This document shows, in pieces, positions 26,278-34,132 of a stretch of DNA of 45,620 bases. The notes under the pieces were generated by a model that saw nothing but the letters and a program-made list of their open reading frames with translations, was not told the DNA's origin and did no database searches. The translations under genes were made by a program, and so were the position numbers. Source of the stretch: CAZTDU01 sp050248795 (lineage in GTDB: Bacteria; Pseudomonadota; Gammaproteobacteria; Burkholderiales; SG8-39). The stretch spans positions 1-45,620 of the forward strand of contig JBFWRS010000031.1 in the NCBI GenBank assembly GCA_050248795.1. Direction: 5' to 3'. Every line of letters starts with the position of its first letter. Position 1 is the first letter of the stretch.

Positions 26278-27228
26278 TTACTTTCCGCCGGCCTTCTTCA
26301 GCAACCGATCGGCGTTGGCGACGTCGGCGTCGAGAAAGCGTGCGAACTCGTCCGGCGTGTTGCCGACCGGGGCAGAACCGCCCTTGGCGAGCGCTTCAAT
26401 CACGTCGGGCTTCTTCAGCGTGCGCGCCACCTCGGCGGAGATCTTGTTCAGCACGTCCTTCGGTGTCTTCGCCGGCGCCAGCATGCCGAACCATGCCCCG
26501 GACTTGAATCCGGGCACACCGCCATCCTTGGCCGAGGGAATCTCCGGGAACAGCGGCGAGCGCTCGTCGCTCGCCACCGCCAGTGCCTTCAGCTTGCCGG
26601 ACTTGATCTGCGGCAGCATCACCGGCGGCGGGCCGAACATCAGCATTACCTGCCCGCCGAGCAGATCCTGCACCGCCTGGCCCATGCCCTTGTACGGAAC
26701 GTGCGTGATCTTCGTCTTGGTCAGTTCCATGAAAAGTTCGCCGGCAAGGTGCGTCGCCGCACCGGCGCCCGAGGAGGCGTAGGTCACCTTGCCCGGGTTC
26801 GCTTTAGCGTACGCGACCAGGTCCTTGAGGCTCGAACCCTGGAACGAGGGGTTCACCGTGGCGATGAACGGCGGATAGCTGAGCAGGGAAACGGCGGCGA
26901 GGGACTTGGCGTTCGAAACGACGACGGAACCGCTCGCCCCTACCAGCAGCGTGTAGCCATCCGGGGCCGATGCCGCCACGGCGTTCGCGCCGAGCGTGCC
27001 GGCAGCGCCTGGCTTGTTTTCCACGGTGACGGGCTGCTTCCAGACTTCGGTCAGGTGCTTGGCGAGCAGGCGCGCGAGGAAATCGGCGCCGCCGCCGGGC
27101 GGGAACGGCACGACGATATTGACCCTGCGGCTCGGATAGTCGCCAGCCTGCGCGAGGGCCGAGGACACCGGCCCGAGCATCAGGACCGCGGCGACGAAGG
27201 TGCATGACAGCTTTTTCAGATCGAACAT
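26278..27228 (-). CDS. Bug/TctC-family periplasmic solute-binding protein
   Basis: Substrate-binding receptor for tripartite tricarboxylate-type uptake. The 316-residue product has a signal peptide (MFDLKKLSCTFVAAVLMLGPVSSALA), then YPSRRVNIVVPFPPGGGADFLARLLA, ENKPGAAGTLGANAVA and a HVPYKGMGQAVQDLLGGQV segment, the Bug family pattern. AGGAGAG sits eight bases upstream of the ATG. No membrane components are adjacent; the only TctAB pair in the window is 10 kb away in another operon. First gene of the operon that ends in npdG-cofE-cofD. Confidence 0.93.
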   Translation of the reverse strand: MFDLKKLSCTFVAAVLMLGPVSSALAQAGDYPSRRVNIVVPFPPGGGADFLARLLAKHLTEVWKQPVTVENKPGAAGTLGANAVAASAPDGYTLLVGASGSVVVSNAKSLAAVSLLSYPPFIATVNPSFQGSSLKDLVAYAKANPGKVTYASSGAGAATHLAGELFMELTKTKITHVPYKGMGQAVQDLLGGQVMLMFGPPPVMLPQIKSGKLKALAVASDERSPLFPEIPSAKDGGVPGFKSGAWFGMLAPAKTPKDVLNKISAEVARTLKKPDVIEALAKGGSAPVGNTPDEFARFLDADVANADRLLKKAGGK

Positions 27229-27263
27229 GGCGTGAACTCTCCTGTTGAGGTGCCGCTGTGTTT

Positions 27264-27275
27264 CAGTAGCTACTG
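27264..27275. promoter_or_regulatory. 12-base perfect palindrome upstream of the Bug gene
   Basis: CAGTAGCTACTG is its own reverse complement and lies 36-47 bases upstream of the Bug ATG, just downstream of the putative IclR operator. Overlapping its last two bases is a shorter palindrome, TGGATTCCA (27274-27282). It could bind a second regulator. Confidence 0.35.
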
Positions 27276-27276
27276 G

Positions 27277-27304
27277 ATTCCATTATTCAGAACAGCTTTC
27301 CATA
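27277..27304 (-). promoter_or_regulatory. putative IclR-type operator/promoter, Bug-NIPSNAP-ALDH-F420 operon
   Basis: On the minus strand this reads ATGGAA then AGCTG then TTCTG, followed by AATAAT and GGAAT. The core is TGGAA-N5-TTCtg (27288-27302), an imperfect form of the TGGAA-N5-TTCCA site of IclR proteins. Over 28 positions it matches the region upstream of the LVIVD gene (31608-31635) at 19. AATAAT just downstream may be the -10. Confidence 0.55.
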
Positions 27305-27357
27305 AACGAGATTAGCCGAGCTTGGCGCCGCAGACAACCCCTGTTTTCCTGTCCGGA

Positions 27358-27645
27358 TCAGTCGGCCACGCAGCGAAACGACGACCTCGCCCGCGCGCGG
27401 CGTCGCGTCGACACCTCGATGGCGAGGAAAGCCACCGCGGATTTGCGCGCGAGGAACATGCGCTCGAAATGCGGCCACTCGATCGCGCTGCACGCCGGGC
27501 TGAAAAATACCTGCCAGGCATCCTCCGGCACGCGCTCGCCCTGCATCGCCGCCTCGATCGCGCGCGTGCGCTCGACCAGCGCGTCGCTGGGCGGTACGAA
27601 AGCGCGGTAGATCAGGCCGTCTTCGATGCTCGAAAAGCCGCACAC
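27358..27645 (-). CDS. small hypothetical protein
   Basis: A 95-residue reading frame starting with GTG (CGFSSIEDGLIYRAFVPPSD). The first ~70 residues look protein-like (DAWQVFFSPACSAIEWPHFERMFLA), while the end is Arg-rich and less convincing (TRRRARARSS). I recognise no family. It lies 32 bases after the iclR stop on the same strand, so it may be the last gene of that operon. No strong ribosome binding site is visible. It may be a chance frame in GC-rich DNA. Confidence 0.4.
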   Translation of the reverse strand: MCGFSSIEDGLIYRAFVPPSDALVERTRAIEAAMQGERVPEDAWQVFFSPACSAIEWPHFERMFLARKSAVAFLAIEVSTRRRARARSSFRCVAD

Positions 27646-27677
27646 GGGTCAGTGCTCCAGTCCGTTTGGCCGGGACG

Positions 27678-28424
27678 CTAGCGCCTCGGCGCGACCATCA
27701 TGCGCGCAATCGCCTGCGCCGCCGACACCACCGCGGGCGCGAGCGACCGGATCTTGCGCGGCCGCAGGCGATCCAGCGGCCCGGATATCCCCGCTGCGGC
27801 GATCACCTCGCCGTTCCCCAGCCGCACCGGAGCCGCCAGGCCCGCAACGTTGTCGCGGAACTCGCCGACGTTGATCGCATAGCCCTGACTGCGAACCAGG
27901 GCGAGTTCCTTCGTCAGCGCGGGAAGGTCGGCGATGGTTTCCGGCGTCAGCCGCCTGATCGTGGCGGCAACCGCACGCACGGTCTCCACGGGCTGCCAGG
28001 CGAGCAGCGCCTTGCCGGACGCGGTGCAGTACGCGGGCGCGCGCCCACCGATCACGGTATAGGCACGTACCGGATTCTCCGTCTCGACGCGGTCGATGTA
28101 GACGGTTTCGACGCGGTCGAACATCGCCAGGTGCGCCGACTCCCCGGTCTGCTCCATCAGGCGGCGCAGGATAGGCCGCGCCACGCTGGCAAGGCTCAGC
28201 CGGGAATAGACGCGCTGCCCCATCTCCCAGATGCGCAGGCTCGGTTCGTACAGGCTCGATTCGCCCTTGCGCACGTAACCAAGTTGCCCCAGCGTGCTCA
28301 GCAAGCGATGAACGTTGCTCTTCTGCATCCCGGTTTCCGCGGCGAGCTTCGTCACGCTCATCGGCGCGTCGGCCTGCACCAGCAGTTCGAGCACGCGGAA
28401 CGCCTTGACTACGGTCTTGTCCAT
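27678..28424 (-). CDS. IclR-family transcriptional regulator (first of two)
   Basis: A 248-residue regulator with an N-terminal winged helix (TVVKAFRVLELLVQADAPMSVTKLAAETGMQKSNVHRLLSTL) and a C-terminal IclR effector domain (about 75-245), including YCTASGKALLAW and GEVIAAAGISGP. The ATG at 28424 is chosen because homologous sequence begins there; the frame extends further upstream without similarity. It follows the WD40 gene by 17 bases. It is the obvious candidate to bind the TGGAA-N5-TTCCA site at 31619, which would make its operon autoregulated, and the related site at 27288. Confidence 0.93.
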   Translation of the reverse strand: MDKTVVKAFRVLELLVQADAPMSVTKLAAETGMQKSNVHRLLSTLGQLGYVRKGESSLYEPSLRIWEMGQRVYSRLSLASVARPILRRLMEQTGESAHLAMFDRVETVYIDRVETENPVRAYTVIGGRAPAYCTASGKALLAWQPVETVRAVAATIRRLTPETIADLPALTKELALVRSQGYAINVGEFRDNVAGLAAPVRLGNGEVIAAAGISGPLDRLRPRKIRSLAPAVVSAAQAIARMMVAPRR

Positions 28425-28441
28425 CGGACGCCTCCCCGCGG

Positions 28442-29416
28442 TTACTGCCGGACATCCAGCACCCCGCATTCGCCGAGCTCGCTGCCGAAAGCAAGCCGCG
28501 AACCCTCGCTGTTCCACGCCACCGAGCTTACCGCGCTGCGTCCGGCGTCGCGCAGCGTAACCGCTGCATCGTCGTCGAACGACGCCACGACGATCGCGCC
28601 GTCGGCGTAACCGAGCGCGATCTCATCGCGCCGCGGATGGCAGGCGACTGCGCTCACCCGCGCATCGCCGCGCGGCGCGCCGACTTCGAGCGCGGTGCTG
28701 CCCATCGGTCCGTCTTCGCCTTCGAACGGCCACAGCACCGCCGCGTGCGCCCCCGACGTGGCGAGCCAGCGGCCATCCGCGCTCCACGACCAGTCCTTGA
28801 TCCGCCCGGGGTAGCCGCTCATGCGAAAGTGCCGCGAGTCCTTCAGCCGCCAGCCATGCAGCAGTTCGTCCTGCATGAAGGCGAGCAGGAACCTGCCGTC
28901 GGGGGAGAAAGCCAGCGCGGCGTAGATGCCTTTCCAGTCGAGTTCGGCCGGCGGCGTCGCGCTGGACACCGCATGCAGCGTCACGCCGCCATAGCGCGCA
29001 ACCGCGAGCAGCGAACCGTCCGGAGAGAAGGCGATGCCGGCGACGCTGCGCGGATGCTGCAGCTCGCGCAGCGGCCCGCCGGCCTCGCTCAGCCACACCG
29101 AGCGGCCGGCGGCGAAGGCGAGTGTCCCGCGCACGCTCGAGGCGACGCTGCCGATCCACTTGCGCGGGATCGCGGCGAGCTCCGCGGGGTCGCCAGACAC
29201 GCCGGTCCTGCACACGCGCCCGTCCTCGCCAGATGTCAGCAGCGAACGGCGGTCGGCGCTCGCCACCGCCGCCAGCAGCGCGCTGTGGGCGCGCAGGCAG
29301 GCGTCCGCGCCCGCGCCGCGACGGATGGTGCCGTCCGCGAGCGCGAACATCGGCGCATCGCCCGCGAACAGCGCCGCCGTGCAGTGGCAGCCGAGATCGA
29401 GCACCGCGTCCGCCAT
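28442..29416 (-). CDS. WD40-repeat protein
   Basis: A 324-residue protein made of beta-propeller blades. Recognisable blades include VAGIAFSPDGSLLAVARYGGVTLH, YAALAFSPDGRFLLAF, WSWSADGRWLATSGAHAAVLW and VSSVAWNSEGSRLAFGS. No signal peptide is seen, so it is probably cytoplasmic. The ATG lies two bases after the cobW stop. WD40 genes paired with a COG0523 (CobW) GTPase occur in other proteobacteria; a scaffold or metal-chaperone partner role is an inference. Confidence 0.85.
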   Translation of the reverse strand: MADAVLDLGCHCTAALFAGDAPMFALADGTIRRGAGADACLRAHSALLAAVASADRRSLLTSGEDGRVCRTGVSGDPAELAAIPRKWIGSVASSVRGTLAFAAGRSVWLSEAGGPLRELQHPRSVAGIAFSPDGSLLAVARYGGVTLHAVSSATPPAELDWKGIYAALAFSPDGRFLLAFMQDELLHGWRLKDSRHFRMSGYPGRIKDWSWSADGRWLATSGAHAAVLWPFEGEDGPMGSTALEVGAPRGDARVSAVACHPRRDEIALGYADGAIVVASFDDDAAVTLRDAGRSAVSSVAWNSEGSRLAFGSELGECGVLDVRQ

Positions 29417-29418
29417 GC

Positions 29419-30465
29419 TCAGGCGAGGCAGGCGTCGAGGCCGGCGCGCAGGCGCGCTTCCTCGAGATTGCGGCCGATGAACACCAGCCGGCTCTGGCGC
29501 TTCTCGGCCTCCTTCCACGGCCGCTGGCGTTCGCCCTCGACGATCATGTGCACGCCCTGCACGACATAGCGCTCGTCTTCCCCGTGCAGCGCGAGGATGC
29601 CCTTCATGCGCAGGATGTTGGCGCCCTCGGCCTGGGTAAGCGCGTGTATCCAGGGAAAGAAGCGCGCGCCGTCGATCTCGCCCGCCAGCAGCGACACCGA
29701 GTGCACCGTCTGGTCGTGGATCGGCGAGCGCACCGCATGCCCGCAGCCCGGCGCGCAATGCTCGCCATGCTCGTGGCCGTGATCATGGTCGTGATGATGG
29801 TCCTGGTGACCGAGGAACTCCGGATCGTGCTCCAGCGCGCGCTTCAGGTCGAAGGCGCCGCGGTCCAGGATGCGATCCAGCGCAATCGCCGAACGCTCGG
29901 TTCGATGCAGCTCGGCGTACGGGTTGATCGCACGCACCGCGGCCTCCACGGCCGCGTACTCCGCGGCGCTGACGAGGTCCGCCTTGTTCACCAGCACCAC
30001 GTCGGCGAAGGCGATCTGGTCCTCGGCTTCGGGCCGCTCGCGGATCTGCAGCGGGAAGTGCCGCGCATCGACCACGGTGACGATCGCATCCAGCGCCGTG
30101 GCCGCCCTCACCTCCTCGTCCATGAAGAAGGTCTGCGCCACCGGCGCGGGGTCTGCGAGCCCGGTGGTCTCGACGACGATGGCGTCGAAGCGCCCCGGCT
30201 GGCGCAGCAGGCGCTCGAGCACGCCGATCAGGTCGCCGCGCACCGTGCAGCAGACGCAGCCGTTGTTCATCTCGTAGATCTCCTCGTCGGACTCGACGAT
30301 GAGGTCGTTGTCGATGCCGATCTCGCCGAACTCGTTGACGATCACGGCATAGCGCCTGCCGTGATTGCCGGTGAGGATGCGGTTGAGCAGCGTCGTCTTG
30401 CCGGCGCCGAGATAGCCGGTGAGGATCGTCACCGGGATCTTCGGCGCGTCGCCCTGCGCCCCCAT
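29419..30465 (-). CDS. CobW/COG0523-family metallochaperone GTPase
   Basis: G3E-class GTPase proposed to deliver metal to target proteins. The 348-residue product has Walker A GYLGAGKTT (17-25), the metal-binding motif GCVCC (C70, C72, C73), VVETTGLADP, and the G4 motif NKAD (160-163). A His/Asp-rich stretch (residues 220-243, HQDHHHDHDHGHEHGEHC) precedes a CobW C-terminal domain. Such His tracts suggest Zn, Co or Ni handling. It begins two bases after the LVIVD gene. The client protein is not known; enzymes of the neighbouring operons are candidates. Confidence 0.92.
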   Translation of the reverse strand: MGAQGDAPKIPVTILTGYLGAGKTTLLNRILTGNHGRRYAVIVNEFGEIGIDNDLIVESDEEIYEMNNGCVCCTVRGDLIGVLERLLRQPGRFDAIVVETTGLADPAPVAQTFFMDEEVRAATALDAIVTVVDARHFPLQIRERPEAEDQIAFADVVLVNKADLVSAAEYAAVEAAVRAINPYAELHRTERSAIALDRILDRGAFDLKRALEHDPEFLGHQDHHHDHDHGHEHGEHCAPGCGHAVRSPIHDQTVHSVSLLAGEIDGARFFPWIHALTQAEGANILRMKGILALHGEDERYVVQGVHMIVEGERQRPWKEAEKRQSRLVFIGRNLEEARLRAGLDACLA

Positions 30466-30467
30466 GC

Positions 30468-31583
30468 TCAGGTGCGCTCGAGGATGTGCATGCCCCGGTT
30501 GCGGTCGATGACGTACATCAGGCCTTCCTTGGTCAGGAACACGTCATTCGTCTGCGGCCGGTCGTAGCCGGAGGGCGTATCCGGCACGAAGTACGCGACC
30601 TCCTTCGGGGCGTGCGGGTTCTTGATGTCGACGACACGCAGGCCGAACTGGAACCACGCCACCGGGATCTCGGTGCTGTAGACCTGCTCGGCGGGCTCGT
30701 GGCAGCCGCTGAACTCGGGCATGTTCGTGTTCTCCATGCCTTCGATCTGGAACGTCGAGATCGGCACCGGCTGCTTCTCGTCGGTGGTGTCGAAGATCCA
30801 CATGAAGGCACCGGGCGAAGGCCGCAGCTTGCGCACGTCCTCGTCCGCCACCACGGCGATCTTGCGCCCTGCCACCGGGAACGGGATCGGCAGCACGGTG
30901 TGCGTCGGATGCGCGAAGCTCGGGCTGTACTGGAAGCGCGACACCAGCTTGGGCTTGCTCATGTCCTCGATGTCGAGGATCGCGAGTCCCGCATGCCAGT
31001 ACGCCAGGTACAGGCGATTGTCCCGGCGCAGCACGTGGTGGCACCAGGTCATGCGGTAGCCCTCGTCCGGCTTCTCGCCGCCCGCCACCCACTGCCCCGG
31101 CATGTGCCAGCGCCCGACCTCCTCCGGCTTGGAGGGGTTCTTCAGGTCGAGGATCATCGCGATGTTGAGGTGGTAGCCGTCGACCGGCGGCGTGATGTAG
31201 GCGTAGCGGCCGTCGAAGTCGAAGCGGTGCACGCCGGCGCCGCCGCACTTCCAGAAGCACAGCTGCTTCGGCTTGCGCGGGTCGGACACGTCGTACACCA
31301 GCAGCCCGCCCTGGAAGCTTTCGTCGTAGACATAGGGCGGCGGGCACTCCCAGTTCACCACCATCAGGTTGTTCTCGACGCGCACCTTGTGCGTGTGCAC
31401 GCCTTCGGGAATCGCAATATGGGCTACCTGCTTGGGGTGCTTCGGATCGCTGATGTCGACGATCGAAGTGCCGGCCGGCGCGTCCATGTGGGCGATGTAG
31501 GCATAGTTGCCCTGGACGTACACCTGGCCGCCCCCGGCGCAGTCGAAGTAGGAAATTTCCCGCAAACCCTTGGCTTGAGACAT
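30468..31583 (-). CDS. LVIVD-repeat beta-propeller protein
   Basis: A 371-residue protein starting MSQAKGLREISYFDCAGGGQVYVQGNYAYIAHM. It has repeats of the type GGLLVYDVSDPRKPKQL, IAMILDLKNPSKPEEVG, LAILDIEDMSKPKLVS and LRVVDIKNPHAPKEVAYF, the LVIVD pattern. Several conserved His/Cys clusters (WCHHVLRRD, SGCHEPAEQ) might bind metal. No clear signal peptide is present. I prefer the ATG at 31583 to one at 31634: the upstream start lacks a ribosome binding site and lies in a palindromic operator, while AGAGGAG precedes 31583. No enzymatic function is established for the family. Confidence 0.85.
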   Translation of the reverse strand: MSQAKGLREISYFDCAGGGQVYVQGNYAYIAHMDAPAGTSIVDISDPKHPKQVAHIAIPEGVHTHKVRVENNLMVVNWECPPPYVYDESFQGGLLVYDVSDPRKPKQLCFWKCGGAGVHRFDFDGRYAYITPPVDGYHLNIAMILDLKNPSKPEEVGRWHMPGQWVAGGEKPDEGYRMTWCHHVLRRDNRLYLAYWHAGLAILDIEDMSKPKLVSRFQYSPSFAHPTHTVLPIPFPVAGRKIAVVADEDVRKLRPSPGAFMWIFDTTDEKQPVPISTFQIEGMENTNMPEFSGCHEPAEQVYSTEIPVAWFQFGLRVVDIKNPHAPKEVAYFVPDTPSGYDRPQTNDVFLTKEGLMYVIDRNRGMHILERT

Positions 31584-31607
31584 GTGGCCCGGCGCTCCTC
31601 TGAGAGT

Positions 31608-31635
31608 ATTCTGATATTTGGAACCGTATTCCATT
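31608..31635 (-). promoter_or_regulatory. IclR-type operator upstream of the LVIVD-CobW-WD40-iclR operon
   Basis: Contains a perfect TGGAA-CCGTA-TTCCA (31619-31633), the spacing and half-sites of the E. coli IclR consensus. On the minus strand it is followed by AAATAT and GAATAC, which may serve as a -10. It lies 36-50 bases upstream of the chosen LVIVD start. Confidence 0.7.
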
Positions 31636-31688
31636 TAAGGGTAGCCGAAACCGGCCCCGGCTGACAACCGGCTACCGCCGCGCCTTGG

Positions 31689-32702
31689 TCAGGTCGCCAC
31701 TTTCGCCATCACGTCTTCGGCAAACCACTGCACCTGGTCGTTCATCTCCTGGACCGTATCGGCGGGGAACATCAGCGCGCAGCAGTGCTGGACGCCGATG
31801 TCGCGCAGCTTGCCGACCTTGTCGATCACCTGCGCGGGCGAACCCACCAGGTTCGCAGTCACCTGCTGGCCCAGGTCCCGGCCCGTGTAGGCGAGCGACT
31901 TGCGGTGCGCCACCAGGCCACTCGCCATGTAGCGCTTCTCCGCCGCCTCGGGGGTCTTGCCGAGCGTTACCGAGAACTGCGGCGCCACTTCGATTTGTGC
32001 CGGATCGCGGCCGTGCTCGGCTGCGCGCCTGCGCAGCAGCTGCACGCGCTCGGCAAGCTCGTTCCAGGGCCGCCAGCCCGGCAGCCAGCCCTGGCCCACG
32101 CGCGCGGCACGTTCGACGGCCTCGATGTTGTGGCCGCCGACGTAGAGCGGAAATGGCTGTCGCCGCGCCTTGGGCTGCATCTCGACATCCTTGAAGCTGA
32201 TGTGCTTGCCGTCGTAGCTCGCGCGCGGCGATTCCAGCAGCAGTTTGAGCGCCGCCAGCCCTTCGTCCATCAGGTCTCCGCGCCTCACGCCCGAGACGCG
32301 GCTGCCGCCCCAGGCGGTGAACTCCTCACGGTAGGCGCCGATCCCCACGCCCAGCATGAACCTGCCACCGCTCATGTGGTCGAGCGTCAGGATCTGCTTG
32401 GCGAGGTACACCGGCTCGCGCATCGGCAGCACCAGCAGTGCCGTGCCAAGCCGGATCGTCTTCGTCGCGCCCGCGATCGCGGCAAGCGTGATCAGCGGCT
32501 CGTAGAAGTTCGGCGGCTTGCCCGGGAAAAGCTCCCGCACGTAGTCCTGCGTGGTGATGTGGTCGTTGCCCCAGACCGAGTCGTAGCCGAGCCTCTCGCA
32601 CAGCAGGGACTGCTCGACGAACTGCTCCGGCGTCGCAAACGGAATCGGATACATCACGCCTTCGAAGCCGGTCGACAGGCAGACGCTGAATTTCATGCTC
32701 AT
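31689..32702 (-). CDS. LLM-class (luciferase-like) oxidoreductase, probably F420-dependent
   Basis: TIM-barrel oxidoreductase of the bacterial luciferase superfamily, 337 residues. It has YDSVWGNDHITTQDY near the N-terminus, the DHMSGGRFMLGVGIGAYREEF region typical of the family, and PLYVGGHNIEAVERAARVGQGWLPGW in the second half. From the ATG at 32702 (AGGAG eight bases upstream) the product starts MSMKFSVCLSTGFEG. Members use F420 or FMN; I assign F420 because an F420 pathway lies nearby. It follows the other LLM gene by 13 bases and ends the 11-gene operon. Confidence 0.87.
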   Translation of the reverse strand: MSMKFSVCLSTGFEGVMYPIPFATPEQFVEQSLLCERLGYDSVWGNDHITTQDYVRELFPGKPPNFYEPLITLAAIAGATKTIRLGTALLVLPMREPVYLAKQILTLDHMSGGRFMLGVGIGAYREEFTAWGGSRVSGVRRGDLMDEGLAALKLLLESPRASYDGKHISFKDVEMQPKARRQPFPLYVGGHNIEAVERAARVGQGWLPGWRPWNELAERVQLLRRRAAEHGRDPAQIEVAPQFSVTLGKTPEAAEKRYMASGLVAHRKSLAYTGRDLGQQVTANLVGSPAQVIDKVGKLRDIGVQHCCALMFPADTVQEMNDQVQWFAEDVMAKVAT

Positions 32703-32715
32703 TGGCAGTACTCCT

Positions 32716-33672
32716 CTACTTCGTTGCATCCAGCAGCGCCGCCGCCTGCGCGCCATCGCGCGGTCCGGACAGCACCACTTCCTCGATACCTGCCGCGTGG
32801 TAGGCGGCGATGCGCTCGCGCACGTCGGCGGGCGTTCCGCATACCGCGTGATGCGCGAGCACCTGCGGCGTGATCATGGCTTCCGCCGCGGCCCAGTCGC
32901 CACGCGCCGCCGCCGCACCCAGCGCCTCCTGGTCGAGCACCGTGCCCGCGAGGTCCAGGTTCATGCGGTGATGCGCGCCGCGCAGCACCACGGCGAGCGG
33001 ACGCCGCAGTCGCGCGTGTGCCACTTCGCGATCCGCGTCCGTCGCCGCAAACACCAGGCCGCAAGCCCTTACCGGGCGCCCCGCCGCGCCGCGCCGCACA
33101 TGTTCCAGGCTCCAGTGCACGAACTCCACCGAGGTACCGGCGCTGATCAGTACGCCGTCGGCAACCTCGCCGGCAAGTTCGAGCATCTGCGGCCCCGAGG
33201 CGGCCAGCAGGATCGGCACCTGCCGCGCGCCGCTTGCCAGGGCGCGGCCGCGGACACTGAATTTCCTGCCTTCGTACTGCACGGTCTCGCCGGCAAGCAG
33301 CGCACGGATGATGGTGATCGCGTCGCGCATCGGCGCAATCGGCCTGGGTGCCTCGACGCCCGCCGAGGCCAGGTCCACCGGCGCGCCCACGCCAAGCGAG
33401 AGGCTCACGCGGCCGGGATAGACCTCGTCAAGCGTCGCCGCGATCATCGCCGCCTGCACCGGGTGCATCGTGAACGGGCTTACCGCCATCAGCGCTGCCG
33501 GCAGCCGACGCGTCGCCCCAAGCGCGAGCGCGGCCAGCGAGACCGGATCACGCTCGAACAGGTGGTTGGCCACCCACATGCGCGCGGCGCCGCCCGACTC
33601 GCCGGCCATCGCCTTGGCGAGAAACGCGTCGGGCGCCTCGCGCCCGTCAGTGACCAGGCTGACGCTGGGCAA
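32716..33672 (-). CDS. LLM-class oxidoreductase, methylene-tetrahydromethanopterin-reductase-like
   Basis: Second luciferase-fold oxidoreductase, 318 residues. It has VANHLFERDPVSLAALALGAT, TMHPVQAAMIAATLDEVYPGRVSLSLGVG, ILLAASGPQMLELAGEVADGVLI and VCGTPADVRERIAAYHAAGIEEVVL, matching the F420-dependent Mer-like branch. The start appears to be a TTG at 33672 inside the 3' end of the 2Fe-2S subunit gene (26-base overlap), because a stop lies three codons upstream and no good ATG lies nearby; an ATG at 33606 is the alternative. A TTG suggests low, coupled translation. Confidence 0.85.
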   Translation of the reverse strand: MPSVSLVTDGREAPDAFLAKAMAGESGGAARMWVANHLFERDPVSLAALALGATRRLPAALMAVSPFTMHPVQAAMIAATLDEVYPGRVSLSLGVGAPVDLASAGVEAPRPIAPMRDAITIIRALLAGETVQYEGRKFSVRGRALASGARQVPILLAASGPQMLELAGEVADGVLISAGTSVEFVHWSLEHVRRGAAGRPVRACGLVFAATDADREVAHARLRRPLAVVLRGAHHRMNLDLAGTVLDQEALGAAAARGDWAAAEAMITPQVLAHHAVCGTPADVRERIAAYHAAGIEEVVLSGPRDGAQAAALLDATK

Positions 33673-34132
33673 GGTCCTTCACCGCTTCGATGATCTTCAC
33701 GTAGCCCGTGCAGCGGCAGATGTTGCCGCGCAGGAAATGCCGGATGGCTTCCTCCGTGGGATGCGGATCGAGCGCCAGCAGCGCCTTTACCGCCATCACC
33801 ATGCCGGGCGTGCAGAAGCCGCACTGCATCGCGCCGTGCTCGACGAATGCGCGCTGCACCGGATCCAGGCGCCCGTCCTGCGCAAGGCCTTCGATCGTCT
33901 GCACGCTGCGCGCATCGACGTCCACGGCAAGCGTGGTGCAGCTGGACACCGGCAAGCCGTCCACCAGCACGGTGCAGGCGCCGCACACCTCGACGTCGCA
34001 GGAGCGCTTGGTTCCCGTCAGCCCGAAGTGCGTGCGCAACACGTCGATGAGCAGTTCGCGCGGCTCGACCTTCGCCGACACCGCATTGCCGTTCAGCGTG
34101 AAGGCGATGTCCATGAACATGGCGTCGCTCAT
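33647..34132 (-). CDS. molybdenum hydroxylase 2Fe-2S subunit
   Basis: Small electron-transfer subunit (CoxS/XdhC-like), 161 residues. The plant-ferredoxin-type cluster uses C45, C50, C53 and C65 (SCDVEVCGACTVLVDG). The second cluster domain uses C104, C107, C139 and C141 (MQCGFCTPGM, GNICRCTGY), all present. It passes electrons from the molybdenum centre to FAD. The ATG at 34132 overlaps the stop of the FAD subunit gene (ATGA). Confidence 0.95.
   Translation of the reverse strand: MSDAMFMDIAFTLNGNAVSAKVEPRELLIDVLRTHFGLTGTKRSCDVEVCGACTVLVDGLPVSSCTTLAVDVDARSVQTIEGLAQDGRLDPVQRAFVEHGAMQCGFCTPGMVMAVKALLALDPHPTEEAIRHFLRGNICRCTGYVKIIEAVKDLAQRQPGH

Noticed and set aside
31584..31634. Upstream ATG at 31634 as the LVIVD gene start
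   Set aside because: It has no ribosome binding site and lies in the TGGAA-N5-TTCCA operator; the ATG at 31583 has AGAGGAG upstream.
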